From Enterobacterales bacterium (lineage in GTDB: Bacteria; Pseudomonadota; Gammaproteobacteria; Enterobacterales; Enterobacteriaceae), in the NCBI GenBank assembly GCA_015654925.1, contig JAATFX010000004.1, positions 1 through 62,724 on the forward strand: 62,724 bases of DNA. Direction: 5' to 3'. Below the pieces are notes generated by a model, which did no database searches, was not told the origin of the DNA, and saw only the letters and a program-made list of their open reading frames with translations. The number at the start of each line of letters is the position of its first letter. Within the stretch, counting starts at the first letter, position 1. Of the stretch, positions 42,092 to 52,239 are shown piece by piece. The position numbers were made by a program, and so were the translations under genes.

Positions 42092-43108
42092 TCAAGCGCC
42101 GGTTTTCTCATCTTTTTGCGCGCGCCCAAGCAGGCTTATCGCCGCTTCGCCGACATTCTTATTCTGGTAGAGCACTTCGTAAATTTGTTCGGTAATCGGC
42201 ATTTCGACCCCGAAACGGCCAGCCAATGCCAGCACCTCTTTCGTATTGCGGTAACCTTCCACCACCTGACCGATAGTATCCTGTGCGGACTGTACGTCAA
42301 CACCTTGCCCAAGCAGCATGCCGAAACGCCGGTTACGGGATTGGTTATCGGTACAGGTCAAGACCAGGTCCCCTAGCCCCGCCATTCCCATGAAGGTGCT
42401 GGGATCGGCGCCCAGCGCGGCGCCGAGACGGGACATTTCCGCCAGGCCGCGGGTAATGAGCGCGGTGCGGGCATTGGCGCCAAAGCCGATGCCGTCCGAC
42501 ATGCCGGCGCCGATGGCGATGACATTTTTAACGGCCCCGCCAAGCTGGACGCCGATAAAATCCGGATTGCTGTAAACCCGGAAGCTTTTGCCGCAATGCA
42601 GCAATTTTTGCAGATCGGCGGAGAAACCCGCGTCGGTGGAAGCCAGGGCAATCGCCGTTGGCAGGCCGCCGGCCAGCTCGCGCGCAAAGGTAGGTCCGGA
42701 AATCACCGCCAGGGGGATAGCCTCGCCCAATACCTCGCGCGCGACATCCGCCAGCAGCCGTCCGGTTTCCGCCTCCAGGCCCTTGGTCGCCCAGACCACG
42801 CGGGCATCGGCCCGCAGGTTGGGTTTCAGTTGGGCAAGAACGCTGCCGAAAACATGACTGGGAACGACGATCAGCACATCGCGACTGGCTGCCAGCGCCC
42901 GGGACAAGTCGGCCTCCAGGCGCAGCGAAGGCGGGAACGGCACATCGGGCAAAAAGGCCTGGTTGCACCGCGCGTCCTGCAAGGCGCGAATATGTCCGGC
43001 ATCGTGTCCCCACAACACCACCTCATGACCGTTGCGCGCCAAGGTAATAGCCAGGGCCGTACCATAAGAACCGGCGCCGATGACAATCATTGAGGCAGGG
43101 TTTTGCAT
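42092..43108 (-). CDS. gpsA: NAD(P)+ sn-glycerol-3-phosphate dehydrogenase
   Basis: Makes glycerol-3-phosphate for phospholipids from dihydroxyacetone phosphate. It has 338 residues (E. coli 339). The dinucleotide loop [11 protein letters not shown] is near residue 12, the conserved FVGAVKN-type block reads [22 protein letters not shown], and [13 protein letters not shown] follows. It lies two bases after secB and is probably cotranscribed with it, as in E. coli. Confidence 0.97.
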   Translation of the reverse strand: MQNPASMIVIGAGSYGTALAITLARNGHEVVLWGHDAGHIRALQDARCNQAFLPDVPFPPSLRLEADLSRALAASRDVLIVVPSHVFGSVLAQLKPNLRADARVVWATKGLEAETGRLLADVAREVLGEAIPLAVISGPTFARELAGGLPTAIALASTDAGFSADLQKLLHCGKSFRVYSNPDFIGVQLGGAVKNVIAIGAGMSDGIGFGANARTALITRGLAEMSRLGAALGADPSTFMGMAGLGDLVLTCTDNQSRNRRFGMLLGQGVDVQSAQDTIGQVVEGYRNTKEVLALAGRFGVEMPITEQIYEVLYQNKNVGEAAISLLGRAQKDEKTGA

Positions 43109-43110
43109 TA

Positions 43111-43581
43111 TCAGGCTTCCTGGACCGGTTGGCTTCCTTCGCCGTCGGATTGCTGTTGCAGATAGTTCATGAACAGGGCGTCAAAGTTAACCGGGGCAAG
43201 ATTCAACTGCGGGAACGTACCGCGGGAAACCTGGCTGGTGATGCACTCGCGGGCATAAGGGAACAGGATATTAGGGCAATACGCCCCCAGGCAATGCGCC
43301 ATCTGCGTGCCGTCGATACCGGAAATCGTAAAAATCCCCGCTTGCTGAACTTCGCACAAAAACGCGGTCTCTTCGCCTAAGGTCGCGGTAACGGTCACCC
43401 GCAGCACCACTTCGTATATGCCTTCGGCCAACTGGCTGGACGCGGTATCCAAATCCAGCTTGATTTCCGGTTGCCATTCCAGTTGGAAAACCTTCGGCGC
43501 GTTCGGTGCTTCAAACGAGACGTCCTTGGTATAGATACGCTGGATTTGGAACGCCATCTCGGTACTGTTTTGTTCTGACAT
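43111..43581 (-). CDS. secB: protein-export chaperone SecB
   Basis: Tetrameric cytosolic chaperone that holds preproteins for SecA. It has 156 residues (E. coli 155) from [29 protein letters not shown]. Conserved elements include [20 protein letters not shown] and [17 protein letters not shown]. An upstream in-frame start is rejected for lack of conservation. Confidence 0.97.
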   Translation of the reverse strand: MSEQNSTEMAFQIQRIYTKDVSFEAPNAPKVFQLEWQPEIKLDLDTASSQLAEGIYEVVLRVTVTATLGEETAFLCEVQQAGIFTISGIDGTQMAHCLGAYCPNILFPYARECITSQVSRGTFPQLNLAPVNFDALFMNYLQQQSDGEGSQPVQEA

Positions 43582-43640
43582 TAAAAAAACCCTTTGGTTA
43601 ATTTTGCTGCATGCGCCCGGACGCGACAAACGGCCCCGGG

Positions 43641-43892
43641 CTATTTAAGCAGGGGGTCCAAGCCGCCGCGCGCATCAAGCGCGTGTAAATCATCACAGCC
43701 GCCCACATGCTGTCCGTCGATGAAAATTTGTGGAACCGTGGTGCGCCCGCTGCGTTTAATCATTTCTTCCCGCTTGTCCGCGTCCCCGTCGATGGGTATT
43801 TCCTGGAACACGGCGTTTTTGCGGGTGAACAAAGCCTTGGCGCGATGGCAATATGGACAGGTTACTTTAGTATAAATCTCGATATTGGCCAT
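43641..43892 (-). CDS. grxC: glutaredoxin 3
   Basis: Glutathione-dependent disulfide reductase. It has 83 residues like E. coli Grx3. The active site CPYC is at residues 12-15, TVPQIFIDG supplies the cis-Pro, and [11 protein letters not shown] the glutathione site. It lies between yibN and secB as in E. coli. Confidence 0.96.
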   Translation of the reverse strand: MANIEIYTKVTCPYCHRAKALFTRKNAVFQEIPIDGDADKREEMIKRSGRTTVPQIFIDGQHVGGCDDLHALDARGGLDPLLK

Positions 43893-43915
43893 GGTTCCCC
43901 CTTTCAGGTATTAAA

Positions 43916-44347
43916 TTATTTACCCCGGACGAGAGGTAAATTTTCTCCGCTCCAGCCGGATATGCCCTCTTTAAGGACATACACACGATCAAAGCCTGCT
44001 TTGTTCAGCTTTTCAGCCGGTTCGCGCGACGTGGTGCCGTTTGCGCAAACCATAATTACCGGTTTGCCCTTGGCTTTGTCCAGCTCGCCCAAACTGCCGT
44101 TTTTAATCTCCGCCGACGTCAGGTTAAGCGCGTTGGCGATATGTCCTTTACGGTAATCATCCCGGTTGCGCAGATCAACTATCACCGCGTCTTCCTTGTT
44201 GATCAAACGGATGGCTTCGCCGCGGGAAATTTCATTCACCTTGGAAAAACGGTTTTTGAATGTTGTCACGATGACGGCGATCAATAATGCGACCCAAGCC
44301 AGACATATCATGGGGTGATCGCTGACGAACTGCGTAATTTCTTGCAT
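43916..44347 (-). CDS. yibN: rhodanese-domain membrane protein YibN
   Basis: The 143 residues have one N-terminal membrane segment (about 11-27, [18 protein letters not shown]), then a rhodanese domain (about 35-140). Its loop [17 protein letters not shown] carries the expected active-site Cys. The molecular role is not established. First gene of the minus-strand yibN-grxC-secB-gpsA-cysE run. In E. coli gpmM is divergent from it; here that gene is missing. Confidence 0.92.
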   Translation of the reverse strand: MQEITQFVSDHPMICLAWVALLIAVIVTTFKNRFSKVNEISRGEAIRLINKEDAVIVDLRNRDDYRKGHIANALNLTSAEIKNGSLGELDKAKGKPVIMVCANGTTSREPAEKLNKAGFDRVYVLKEGISGWSGENLPLVRGK

Positions 44348-44586
44348 GGGGTGTAAAAGCTCCCGTTAGTTATGGCCACGCTTCAAAGCCTTCGAGTATA
44401 CCCTCGCATTACGGCAAATTCAGCCAATATACATGACCGGAAAGAAGAAACTACCGGCAATGCGCGTCATGTCGCTAAAAACAGAGGCCATTATCGGCCG
44501 GTTTCACCCTGTTCGCCGCGCCCTGGCGATGAAGATCCCCCATAGATGACTGGTAAGCTGCTGTTCAACGTGAAATAATCCCGCCA

Positions 44587-45897
44587 ATGAGGGGAAAGGC
44601 ATCGTTGAACACATTACGTACCGGGTTACGTGCCGGGGAGAGGCGGCGTCAGCGCCATTCTCCTTCGCTAAAGCATACTTTTTACGCCAGCATGATTTAC
44701 GCTGGCATAATGTTATTGCCGTTTATCAGCCATGCCGAGGACAATAAACAGCAACTCAAGACCCTGCAACAGAGCATTGCTGAAAAAGAGAAAAGCGTCC
44801 AGCGGCAGCAGCAGCAGCGCGGCAAGCTGCTGACTCTCCTGAAACAGCAGGAAATCTCCATCTCCCAATCCAGCCGTGCCCTGCATGAAACCCAGGTGAC
44901 GCTGGCGGCGCTGGACAAGGCGATCGCCAGCCTGACCCAGTCCATCAAGCAGCTGGAGGCCCGTTTGGCCGCGCAGCAAAAACTGCTGTCCCAACAGCTT
45001 GACGCAGCCTTTCGGCAGGGACGCAACTCGGGCATGCAGTTGATATTGAGCGGCGAAGAAAGCCAGCGGAACGAGCGTATCTTCGCGTATTTCAGCTACC
45101 TCAATGAGGCCCGCGAGAAAACCATAACGCAGCTGAGCGCAACCCGGCAGGAACTGGCCGACCAGAAAAAAGACCAGCAGCAAAAACAGCAGCAGCAAAC
45201 CGCACTGTTAAAGCAGCAGAACGCCCAGCAGGCTACGCTGGAATCCGCCCGCCAGGCGCGTAGGAAAACCCTCTCATCCCTTGACTCATCCATCCAGCAG
45301 GATCAGCAAAGCCTGGGCGAGCTGCGCCAGAACGAAGCGCGACTGCGGGACAATATCGCCCGGGCCGAACGGGAAGCCAAGGCGCGGGCCGAGCGCGAGG
45401 CGCGGGAAGCGCAGCAGGTACGCGAGCGCCAAGAACAGGCTAAACGCCAGGGTTCTACCTATAAAACCACCCCCAGCGAACGCGCGCTGGTTTCCCGCAC
45501 CGGCGGCTTGGGCAGTCCCGCCGGCCAGGATTTGTGGCCGGTGAGAGGGCGTACCCTGCACCGGTTCGGCGAATCGCTGCAGGGGGAACTGCGCTGGAAA
45601 GGCATGGTTATCGCCGCGAACGAGGGCAGCGAGGTCAAGGCCATTGCCGACGGCCGCGTATTAATGGCAGACTGGCTGCAAGGCTATGGTCTGGTGGTGG
45701 TGATTGAACATGGTAAAGGCGATATGAGCCTTTATGGCTATAATCAGAGCGCGCTGGTCAGCGTGGGCGCCCAGGTCAGGGCCGGGCAGCCTATCGCGCT
45801 GGTAGGCAGTAGCGGCGGCCAAGGCACGCCGTCGCTGTATTTCGAAATTCGTCGCCAGGGCCAGGCGGTGAATCCTTTACCTTGGTTAGGAAGATAG
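44587..45897 (+). CDS. envC: murein hydrolase activator EnvC
   Basis: Periplasmic activator of the amidases AmiA and AmiB at the septum, recruited by FtsEX. The 436 residues have a signal-anchor-like segment (ASMIYAGIMLLPFISHA, about 34-50), a long coiled coil (about 52-290, rich in Gln, Glu and Lys) and a C-terminal degenerate LytM domain (GELRWKGMVIAANEG, HGKGDMSLYGYNQSAL). A TTG at 44605 with GAGGGGAAAGG before it is a plausible start; the ATG at 44587 is kept as the longer form. It lies upstream of yibQ as in E. coli. Confidence 0.93.
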   Translation: MRGKASLNTLRTGLRAGERRRQRHSPSLKHTFYASMIYAGIMLLPFISHAEDNKQQLKTLQQSIAEKEKSVQRQQQQRGKLLTLLKQQEISISQSSRALHETQVTLAALDKAIASLTQSIKQLEARLAAQQKLLSQQLDAAFRQGRNSGMQLILSGEESQRNERIFAYFSYLNEAREKTITQLSATRQELADQKKDQQQKQQQQTALLKQQNAQQATLESARQARRKTLSSLDSSIQQDQQSLGELRQNEARLRDNIARAEREAKARAEREAREAQQVRERQEQAKRQGSTYKTTPSERALVSRTGGLGSPAGQDLWPVRGRTLHRFGESLQGELRWKGMVIAANEGSEVKAIADGRVLMADWLQGYGLVVVIEHGKGDMSLYGYNQSALVSVGAQVRAGQPIALVGSSGGQGTPSLYFEIRRQGQAVNPLPWLGR

Positions 45898-45910
45898 TTA
45901 GGAAGACAGT

Positions 45911-46846
45911 TTGCTCAGGAAAAAATTCGACACCGCATTGCTCCTTATCCTGCTTTTCGCCTCCGCCGGCGTGAATGCCGGCAAGCTGGCCATTGTCATC
46001 GATGACTTCGGCTACCGGCCCCGTGAAGAGAATCAGGTGCTCGCCATGCCGAAGGCGGTATCGATTGCGGTATTGCCCAACGCCCCCCATGCCGCTGAAA
46101 TGGCCACCAAGGCCCACCAGCAGGGCCGCGAAGTGCTGATCCATTTGCCCATGGCACCCCTGAGCAAGCAGCCCCTGGAGCGCGACACGCTGCGCCCCGA
46201 TATGAGCCGGGACGAGATTGGCCGGATTATCCGTGACGCGGTTAATAAAGTCCCTTACGCCGTGGGGCTCAATAACCATATGGGCAGCGCCATGACCTCC
46301 AGCCTGGGCGGCATGCAAAATGTCATGCAGGTGCTGAACCACTACCCCTTCTATTTTCTCGACAGCATGACCATCGGCAACAGCCAGTCGCGCCAGGCCG
46401 CCGCCGGCACCAATGTCAAAGTGATCAAACGCAACGTGTTCCTGGATGATACCGCCAACGAAGCCGATATCCGCCAGCAATTCAATCGGGCCATCGCCCT
46501 GGCCCGCCGTAACGGTTCGGCGATAGCCATCGGCCATCCGCATCCTAATACCGTTCGGGTGTTGCAACAGATGCTGCCGGGCCTGCCGGGGGACATCGTA
46601 CTGGTGCGCCCAAGCATGCTGCTTAACGAAACCTACGCCCCGGCCCCGACTCCCTGGCCAAAACCGCTACCTGCCAAGCCGCGCAATCCCTTCCGCGGCG
46701 TTCCTCAATGTATAGTGAAAGAAGCGCCGCCGCCGGTCTATGCGGATGCGATGTTCAAAGCTATCTTCTCCAGCCTGAATGAAACGCCATGGATAATTAT
46801 TATCCGGCATCATTTGACGCCTCGTCCGGTTCCGCCCGCGAGATAA
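45911..46846 (+). CDS. yibQ: divergent polysaccharide deacetylase family protein YibQ
   Basis: The 311 residues start at a TTG preceded by AGGAAGA, with an N-terminal signal peptide (FDTALLLILLFASAGVNA). The deacetylase-like fold shows LAIVIDDFGYRP (about 28), HLPMAPL and GLNNHMGSAMTSS, and IAIGHPHPNTV. Activity has not been shown for the family to my knowledge. Thirteen bases after envC, so probably one operon. Confidence 0.9.
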   Translation: MLRKKFDTALLLILLFASAGVNAGKLAIVIDDFGYRPREENQVLAMPKAVSIAVLPNAPHAAEMATKAHQQGREVLIHLPMAPLSKQPLERDTLRPDMSRDEIGRIIRDAVNKVPYAVGLNNHMGSAMTSSLGGMQNVMQVLNHYPFYFLDSMTIGNSQSRQAAAGTNVKVIKRNVFLDDTANEADIRQQFNRAIALARRNGSAIAIGHPHPNTVRVLQQMLPGLPGDIVLVRPSMLLNETYAPAPTPWPKPLPAKPRNPFRGVPQCIVKEAPPPVYADAMFKAIFSSLNETPWIIIIRHHLTPRPVPPAR

Positions 46847-46939
46847 GGCTTTGTCATTAAGCTGCGATGAAATAGTTAACGCTAGATATACGTGTTAATA
46901 TAACTTTAAATGATATAAACATTAACATGTTGGGAATGC

Positions 46940-48163
46940 ATGACAATGCCACAAAGCCGGTTGAAAATACTTCTCTTGGACAGCGGCAAGGAATGGGGCG
47001 GTGGCACTAATAGCATGCTTGAACTCCTAAAACGCATTGACCGCGAAAAATTCGATATTAGTTGCTGTTTTTACAACAACTATGTAAGAGACAAAAATGA
47101 GACTATCAGCGAGGCGCTGGCCGCGCTGGATATCCAGGTTTTCTTTATTCCCCAGACCCAGCAACCATCATGGGCTAAATGGGCTAAAGAAATCCTGCGC
47201 ACCCTATTCTTTTTTAGCAAAAAACTACGATCGGCCTCCATTTATGCCATCGATAAAATTTGGCGCATCAATCCAAATATAAATAAAATCAATTCCTTAT
47301 TGGAAATGGGCCAATACGATATTTTATATATGAATAATCAGCCCAGTTCCAATGTGGAAGGCTATTTTTCCACTACCGGTCTGTCAACCACGGTGGTGCA
47401 GCATTGCCGTATCGAACCCCTGCTTAATCGCCAAATAGTTAAAATGGTCAATGATTTATGCCATGCCATTATTTCGGTATCCGCCGGCGTGCAGGAAAAA
47501 CTGGTGCAAAGCGGCGTCAAACAAGACATTTGCTATACCGTCTTTAACGGCATTGATATCAATCAGCCGCTGCCTGACGGCCGGCCGTTGCGCCAATCGC
47601 TGGGCGCGGACGATCAAACCTTCCTTTTCGGCAGCATCGGGTCGCTTATCCCGCGCAAGTCCCACCATCATACCTTGCAGGCATTGCATTTATTCAACCA
47701 AGCCTTTCCCGAGGCGCGCTGGAAAATGATTATCGTCGGGGCCGGGCCGGAACATCAGAAATTGGTGCGCATGGCCGCCAGCTATCGCATTTTGGATAAA
47801 GTGGTATTTACCGGTTTCAAAAGCAACGCCATGGAATACCTGGCCGCCTTCGATACTTTTATCCTGGCGTCGCGCAGCGAGGGCCTGCCGCGCGTGGTAC
47901 TGGAAGCCATGCTGCTCAATACGGTGGTAATCGGTTCGGACGTTACCGGCACCACGGAATTGATCAAACACGATCAAACCGGCTTGCTGTTTCCTTATGG
48001 GGATACGCAAACCCTGTTCAAACATTTTAAAACGGTTTATCTCGATGCCCAGTATCGACGTAAACTGGCGCAGCAGGCCAATCAAATGGTTAAGAACCAA
48101 TTTACCATTGATAAATATGTTCTCGGTGTCGAAGCGGTGCTCGGCAGCATAAAACCTATTTGA
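46940..48163 (+). CDS. GT4-family glycosyltransferase
   Basis: The 407 residues have the GT-B fold. An N-terminal acceptor domain begins LKILLLDSGKEWGGGTNSML. A C-terminal nucleotide-sugar domain has FGSIGSLIPRKSHHHTL and the EX7E-like catalytic stretch SRSEGLPRVVLEAM (about 315). Donor and acceptor cannot be read from sequence. It is followed after seven bases by another putative sugar-transfer gene, and both lie where E. coli has waaH, tdh and kbl, immediately upstream of hldD. A role in the LPS core or a surface glycan is inferred. Confidence 0.8.
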   Translation: MTMPQSRLKILLLDSGKEWGGGTNSMLELLKRIDREKFDISCCFYNNYVRDKNETISEALAALDIQVFFIPQTQQPSWAKWAKEILRTLFFFSKKLRSASIYAIDKIWRINPNINKINSLLEMGQYDILYMNNQPSSNVEGYFSTTGLSTTVVQHCRIEPLLNRQIVKMVNDLCHAIISVSAGVQEKLVQSGVKQDICYTVFNGIDINQPLPDGRPLRQSLGADDQTFLFGSIGSLIPRKSHHHTLQALHLFNQAFPEARWKMIIVGAGPEHQKLVRMAASYRILDKVVFTGFKSNAMEYLAAFDTFILASRSEGLPRVVLEAMLLNTVVIGSDVTGTTELIKHDQTGLLFPYGDTQTLFKHFKTVYLDAQYRRKLAQQANQMVKNQFTIDKYVLGVEAVLGSIKPI

Positions 48164-48170
48164 GACTCCT

Positions 48171-49088
48171 ATGTTCGATTTTTTAAACCCCAAGTATCGC
48201 CGGATCGTTCGTCGCCACAATATTCCCTATCAGCCCGGGGAGACATCGGCACGGCCGCGTCTGCCGGTCACATCGGTGGTTATCCCATCGGTGGGCGAGG
48301 ACTATATAACCGAGGCGGTGCTAAGCGCCACCTTTGCCGAGCGCTTCGCCGGCGCCGTGCAGGAAATAGTGATAGTCACCGACCAGCCTGCGCATAAATT
48401 CCCGCTTCTGCCGGCAAAAGTGCGGGTGGTCACGCTGGCGACGGAAACCCGCAGCGGTGATTATCAATATAAACAAATCTATCTCAGCCGGTTGGTCAAG
48501 CTGCAAGCCCCGCTGCAGGCCCGCACCGACGCCATTTTGATGATCGACTCCGATTTGAACCTGCTGCAGATGCCGGATATCCAACTGGTGGACGATGAGA
48601 TTTACTCCAGTTTCAGGCGGGGAAAAATGATCGCCAAACTAAGCGGCATCCCGGCGCAGGGCATTCCGGCTTATTATCGTGATGCCATACGTCCCCGGCT
48701 GCTGGATCACGTTAACGGCGCTTTTTTGGCGGCAACGCGCAGGACGTGGCAACGCATGTGCCCCATCTGGATAGCGTTTTTCATGGATACGTGGGAAAGG
48801 ATGAGCGATAGCCAGCCCCCGACCGATCAATTGCCCCTGGCCGCCATGCTTGATGTCCTGGATATCCGCACCATCAATCTCGGCGAATGGATGAATTGGC
48901 CGGTCTCGAAAAAAATCGGCGGCACGTCCTCGATCATTCCGGCGCAGGTGGTGGGGGCCCACGGCGGTTTCCCCTTGACGGAGTGGCAAAAATACCTGCA
49001 ATCGCCGGATACGCCATTGCTGTTCGAATCCCAGGACTACACCAGAAAGGTGCGTTATCTTACTGATAAACAGAAACAGTCTGTTTAA
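48171..49088 (+). CDS. putative glycosyltransferase-like protein
   Basis: A family was not firmly recognised. The 305 residues resemble a GT-A nucleotide-sugar fold: PVTSVVIPSVGEDYITEAVL near residue 32, and a DxD-type motif AILMIDSDLNLLQM near 120. There are no membrane segments. It probably forms an operon with the GT4 gene (7 bases apart) and precedes the LPS cluster, so a sugar-transfer role is likely, but substrates are unknown. Not part of the standard E. coli layout. Confidence 0.55.
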   Translation: MFDFLNPKYRRIVRRHNIPYQPGETSARPRLPVTSVVIPSVGEDYITEAVLSATFAERFAGAVQEIVIVTDQPAHKFPLLPAKVRVVTLATETRSGDYQYKQIYLSRLVKLQAPLQARTDAILMIDSDLNLLQMPDIQLVDDEIYSSFRRGKMIAKLSGIPAQGIPAYYRDAIRPRLLDHVNGAFLAATRRTWQRMCPIWIAFFMDTWERMSDSQPPTDQLPLAAMLDVLDIRTINLGEWMNWPVSKKIGGTSSIIPAQVVGAHGGFPLTEWQKYLQSPDTPLLFESQDYTRKVRYLTDKQKQSV

Positions 49089-49230
49089 TTAAGTAAAATT
49101 TTTCGCCATATTACCCTGACTTCGAGGCAACTTCACCGCATAGATATTAAGGCCTCTGAGGAAATGCTATGATAGGGGTATTAAGGAGCAGACACAGTGC
49201 CGGCTCCATCAAGGTCAACAAGGGTAACCC

Positions 49231-50163
49231 ATGATAGTCGTCACAGGTGGGGCCGGATTTATCGGCAGTAATATAGTTAAATCGCTTAACCTGATGGGAT
49301 ATAGCGATATCCTGGTGGTGGATAACCTCAAGGATGGCACCAAGTTCATTAATCTGGTGGATCTGGATATCACCGATTACATGGATAAAGAAGACTTTAT
49401 CGCCAGCGTTATGGCCGGGGATGATTTTGGCGACATCGAAGCGGTGTTCCATGAAGGCGCCTGCTCCTCCACCACCGAGTGGGATGGCAAGTATATGATG
49501 GACAATAACTATCAATACTCCAAAGAACTGCTGCATTTCTGCCTGGAACGCTCCATTCCCTTTTTGTATGCCTCTTCCGCGGCCACCTATGGCGGCAGGA
49601 CGGAACATTTTATCGAGCAGCGCCAATACGAACAGCCGTTGAACGTATATGGCTATTCAAAATTCCTGTTCGATCAGTATGTTCGTACCATTTTGCCGGA
49701 AGCGGAATCACAGATCTGCGGTTTTCGTTATTTTAACGTCTACGGCCCCCATGAAGGCCATAAAGGCAGCATGGCAAGCGTCGCTTTTCATTTAAATAAC
49801 CAAATCAATGCCGGCGAGAACCCGAAGTTGTTCTCCGGCAGCGAAGGTTTCAAGCGAGATTTTGTATACGTAGCCGACGTGGCCGACGTTAATCTATGGT
49901 TTTGGAAAAATAATGTCTCCGGCATTTTCAACTGCGGTACCGGCCGGGCTGAATCCTTCCAGGCGGTAGCGGACGCGGTGCTGGATTTCCATAAAAAAGG
50001 CCAGATTGAATATATCGATTTTCCCGAAAAGCTGAAGGGCCGCTACCAGGCCTATACCCAGGCCGATCTGACCCAATTGCGGGCCGCGGGTTACGATAAG
50101 CCGTTTAAAACGGTCGCCGAAGGCGTGGCCGATTATTTATCCTGGCTAAACCGCAACCGTTAA
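49231..50163 (+). CDS. hldD: ADP-L-glycero-D-manno-heptose 6-epimerase
   Basis: Last step of heptose donor synthesis for the LPS inner core. It has 310 residues, like E. coli HldD (RfaD). The Rossmann loop [16 protein letters not shown] is at 4-19, SSAATYGG is near 115, and the catalytic YGYSK motif (Tyr and Lys) near 140. Conserved [15 protein letters not shown]. Start of the hldD-waaF-waaC row. Confidence 0.97.
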   Translation: MIVVTGGAGFIGSNIVKSLNLMGYSDILVVDNLKDGTKFINLVDLDITDYMDKEDFIASVMAGDDFGDIEAVFHEGACSSTTEWDGKYMMDNNYQYSKELLHFCLERSIPFLYASSAATYGGRTEHFIEQRQYEQPLNVYGYSKFLFDQYVRTILPEAESQICGFRYFNVYGPHEGHKGSMASVAFHLNNQINAGENPKLFSGSEGFKRDFVYVADVADVNLWFWKNNVSGIFNCGTGRAESFQAVADAVLDFHKKGQIEYIDFPEKLKGRYQAYTQADLTQLRAAGYDKPFKTVAEGVADYLSWLNRNR

Positions 50164-50191
50164 TGCTAGCGCAAGGAAAGATACCCTCGGT

Positions 50192-51241
50192 ATGAAAATA
50201 CTGGTTATCGGGCCATCCTGGGTAGGCGATATGATGATGTCGCAAAGTCTCTATCGCACCCTGATATCCCTTCATCCTGCCGCCGAGATAGACGTGATGG
50301 CGCCCGCCTGGTGCCGTCCGCTATTGAACCGCATGCCGGAAGTCAGCCAGGCGTTGTCCATGCCGCTCGGGCATGGGGCGCTGGCGCTGGCCGAACGCCG
50401 GCGGCTTGGCCGGTCCCTGCGCGGCCAAGGCTACAATCAGGCGCTGGTGTTGCCGAATTCCTTTAAATCCGCCCTGGTCCCTTTTTTTGCCGGCATTACC
50501 AAGCGCACCGGCTGGCGCGGGGAAATGCGCTATGGCCTGCTTAACGATCTGCGGGTGCTGGATAAAACCGCGTTTCCGCTGATGGTGCAGCGCTATGTGG
50601 CGCTGGCCTATGAACAAGCGGAAATTCATAGCGCCGATGATTTGCCCCAACCCTTGCTTTGGCCGCGTTTACAGGTCGCGCAAGATGAAATCCTGGCGGC
50701 CTGCGCCAGTTTTGGCATACAAAACGGCCGGCCGACCATCGGCTTTTGTCCCGGCGCCGAATTCGGGCCGGCCAAGCGCTGGCCCCATTACCATTATGCC
50801 GCGCTGGCGGAAACCACGATCGCCCGCGGTTATCAGGTACTGCTTTTCGGGTCGGCCAACGATCGCGCGGCGGGTGATGATATCCTCGCCCTGCTGCCGG
50901 CATCCGCCCGCGAACATTGCCGCAACCTGGCGGGCCAGACCTCGCTGGAGCAGGCGGTGGCGTTAATAGCCGCCTGCCGGGCGATAGTCAGCAACGATTC
51001 CGGCTTGATGCATATCGCCGCCGCCCTGGAGCGACCCCTGGTGGCGCTGTATGGCCCCAGCAGTCCAGATTTCACGCCGCCGCTTTCCCGCCGCGCCAAG
51101 GTGATCCGGTTAATCGAAGGCTATCAGCGTATTCGTAAAGGCGATGACCAGCAGGGTTACCATCAAAGCCTGATAGATATTCAACCGGACCAGGTCGTCG
51201 CCGAATTGACAATCTTGTTGACCCCTGACGGGGGACGCTGA
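50192..51241 (+). CDS. waaF: ADP-heptose:LPS heptosyltransferase II
   Basis: GT9 enzyme adding the second heptose. It has 349 residues (E. coli 348). The start MKILVIGPSWVGDMMMSQSLY is the family N-terminus. GFCPGAEFGPAKRWP is near 185 and the donor-binding SNDSGLMHIAAALERPLVALYGPSSP near 260. The end overlaps the start of waaC by one base (TGATG). Confidence 0.97.
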   Translation: MKILVIGPSWVGDMMMSQSLYRTLISLHPAAEIDVMAPAWCRPLLNRMPEVSQALSMPLGHGALALAERRRLGRSLRGQGYNQALVLPNSFKSALVPFFAGITKRTGWRGEMRYGLLNDLRVLDKTAFPLMVQRYVALAYEQAEIHSADDLPQPLLWPRLQVAQDEILAACASFGIQNGRPTIGFCPGAEFGPAKRWPHYHYAALAETTIARGYQVLLFGSANDRAAGDDILALLPASAREHCRNLAGQTSLEQAVALIAACRAIVSNDSGLMHIAAALERPLVALYGPSSPDFTPPLSRRAKVIRLIEGYQRIRKGDDQQGYHQSLIDIQPDQVVAELTILLTPDGGR

Positions 51242-52239
51242 TGCGGGTATTGATCGTCAAAACCTCTTCTATGGGCGATGTGTTGCATACGCTGCCCGCC
51301 CTCACGGATGCCATGCGCCTGCTGCCCGGAATTCGTTTTGATTGGGTGGTGGAAGAGAATTTTGTCCAGATCCCGTCCTGGCATCCGGCGGTGGATCGCG
51401 TTATTCCGGTCGCTATCCGGCGCTGGCGGAAAAATTGGTTTGGCGCGCAAACCCGTCAGGAGCGCTGTGATTTTAAACGGCAGTTACAACTCTATCAGTA
51501 TGACCGGGTCATAGATGCACAGGGATTAATCAAAAGCGCCGCATTGGTAACCCGCATGGCCAAAGGGGAAAAGCACGGGCTGGATAGCAAAAGCGCCCGC
51601 GAACCCTTCGCCAGCTGGTTTTACCACCATCGCCATGATATCTCCCGCCAACAGCATGCGGTTGAACGCATCCGCCAGCTGTTCGCCGCCAGCTTGGGTT
51701 ATCAGGTCCCCCCCGGCCGGGGAGATTATTCCATAGCCGGCCATTTTGCCCGCGTTGGCGGCGGGCATGGACAGGCAGCCCCCCCCTATTTGGTTTTTCT
51801 GCACTCTACTACCCGCGACGAGAAGCACTGGCCTGAATCACATTGGCGGGCGCTGATAGAATTGCTCTCGCCCTGGAACATGCAGATCAAATTACCGTGG
51901 GGAACCCCGCCGGAATACCAGCGCGCGTTGCGTCTTTCGGATAATTACCCTTGGGTGGAAGTACTGCCCAGGCTTACTCTAGCAGAGGTTGCCGGGGTGC
52001 TCGCCGGGGCTGCTGCGGTGGTGTCGGTCGATACCGGTTTAAGCCATCTGGCCGCTGCGCTCAACAGGCCCAACATTACGCTTTATGGCCCCACCGATCC
52101 GGGACTTATCGGTGGGTATGGCGATAATCAGCATGCGTTGCCGTCAGACGATAACCGTTTGGCAAACCTGCCGGCGACGCGTGTCTACGACGAATTAGCT
52201 TCCCTGCTAACGCTTGAGGCGAGCGGACAAAATATCTGA
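51241..52239 (+). CDS. waaC: lipopolysaccharide heptosyltransferase I
   Basis: Transfers the first heptose to Kdo2-lipid A. It has 332 residues, a little longer than E. coli WaaC (about 319), with extra sequence in the middle (about 160-180, GDYSIAGHFARVGGG). N-terminal MRVLIVKTSSMGDVLHTLPAL and the C-terminal SVDTGLSHLAAALNRPNITLYGPTDP are conserved. Overlaps the flanking genes by a base on each side. Confidence 0.95.
   Translation: MRVLIVKTSSMGDVLHTLPALTDAMRLLPGIRFDWVVEENFVQIPSWHPAVDRVIPVAIRRWRKNWFGAQTRQERCDFKRQLQLYQYDRVIDAQGLIKSAALVTRMAKGEKHGLDSKSAREPFASWFYHHRHDISRQQHAVERIRQLFAASLGYQVPPGRGDYSIAGHFARVGGGHGQAAPPYLVFLHSTTRDEKHWPESHWRALIELLSPWNMQIKLPWGTPPEYQRALRLSDNYPWVEVLPRLTLAEVAGVLAGAAAVVSVDTGLSHLAAALNRPNITLYGPTDPGLIGGYGDNQHALPSDDNRLANLPATRVYDELASLLTLEASGQNI

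Noticed and set aside
49089..49230. JUMPstart/ops element upstream of the waa genes
   Set aside because: I looked for GGCGGTAG upstream of hldD and did not find it.
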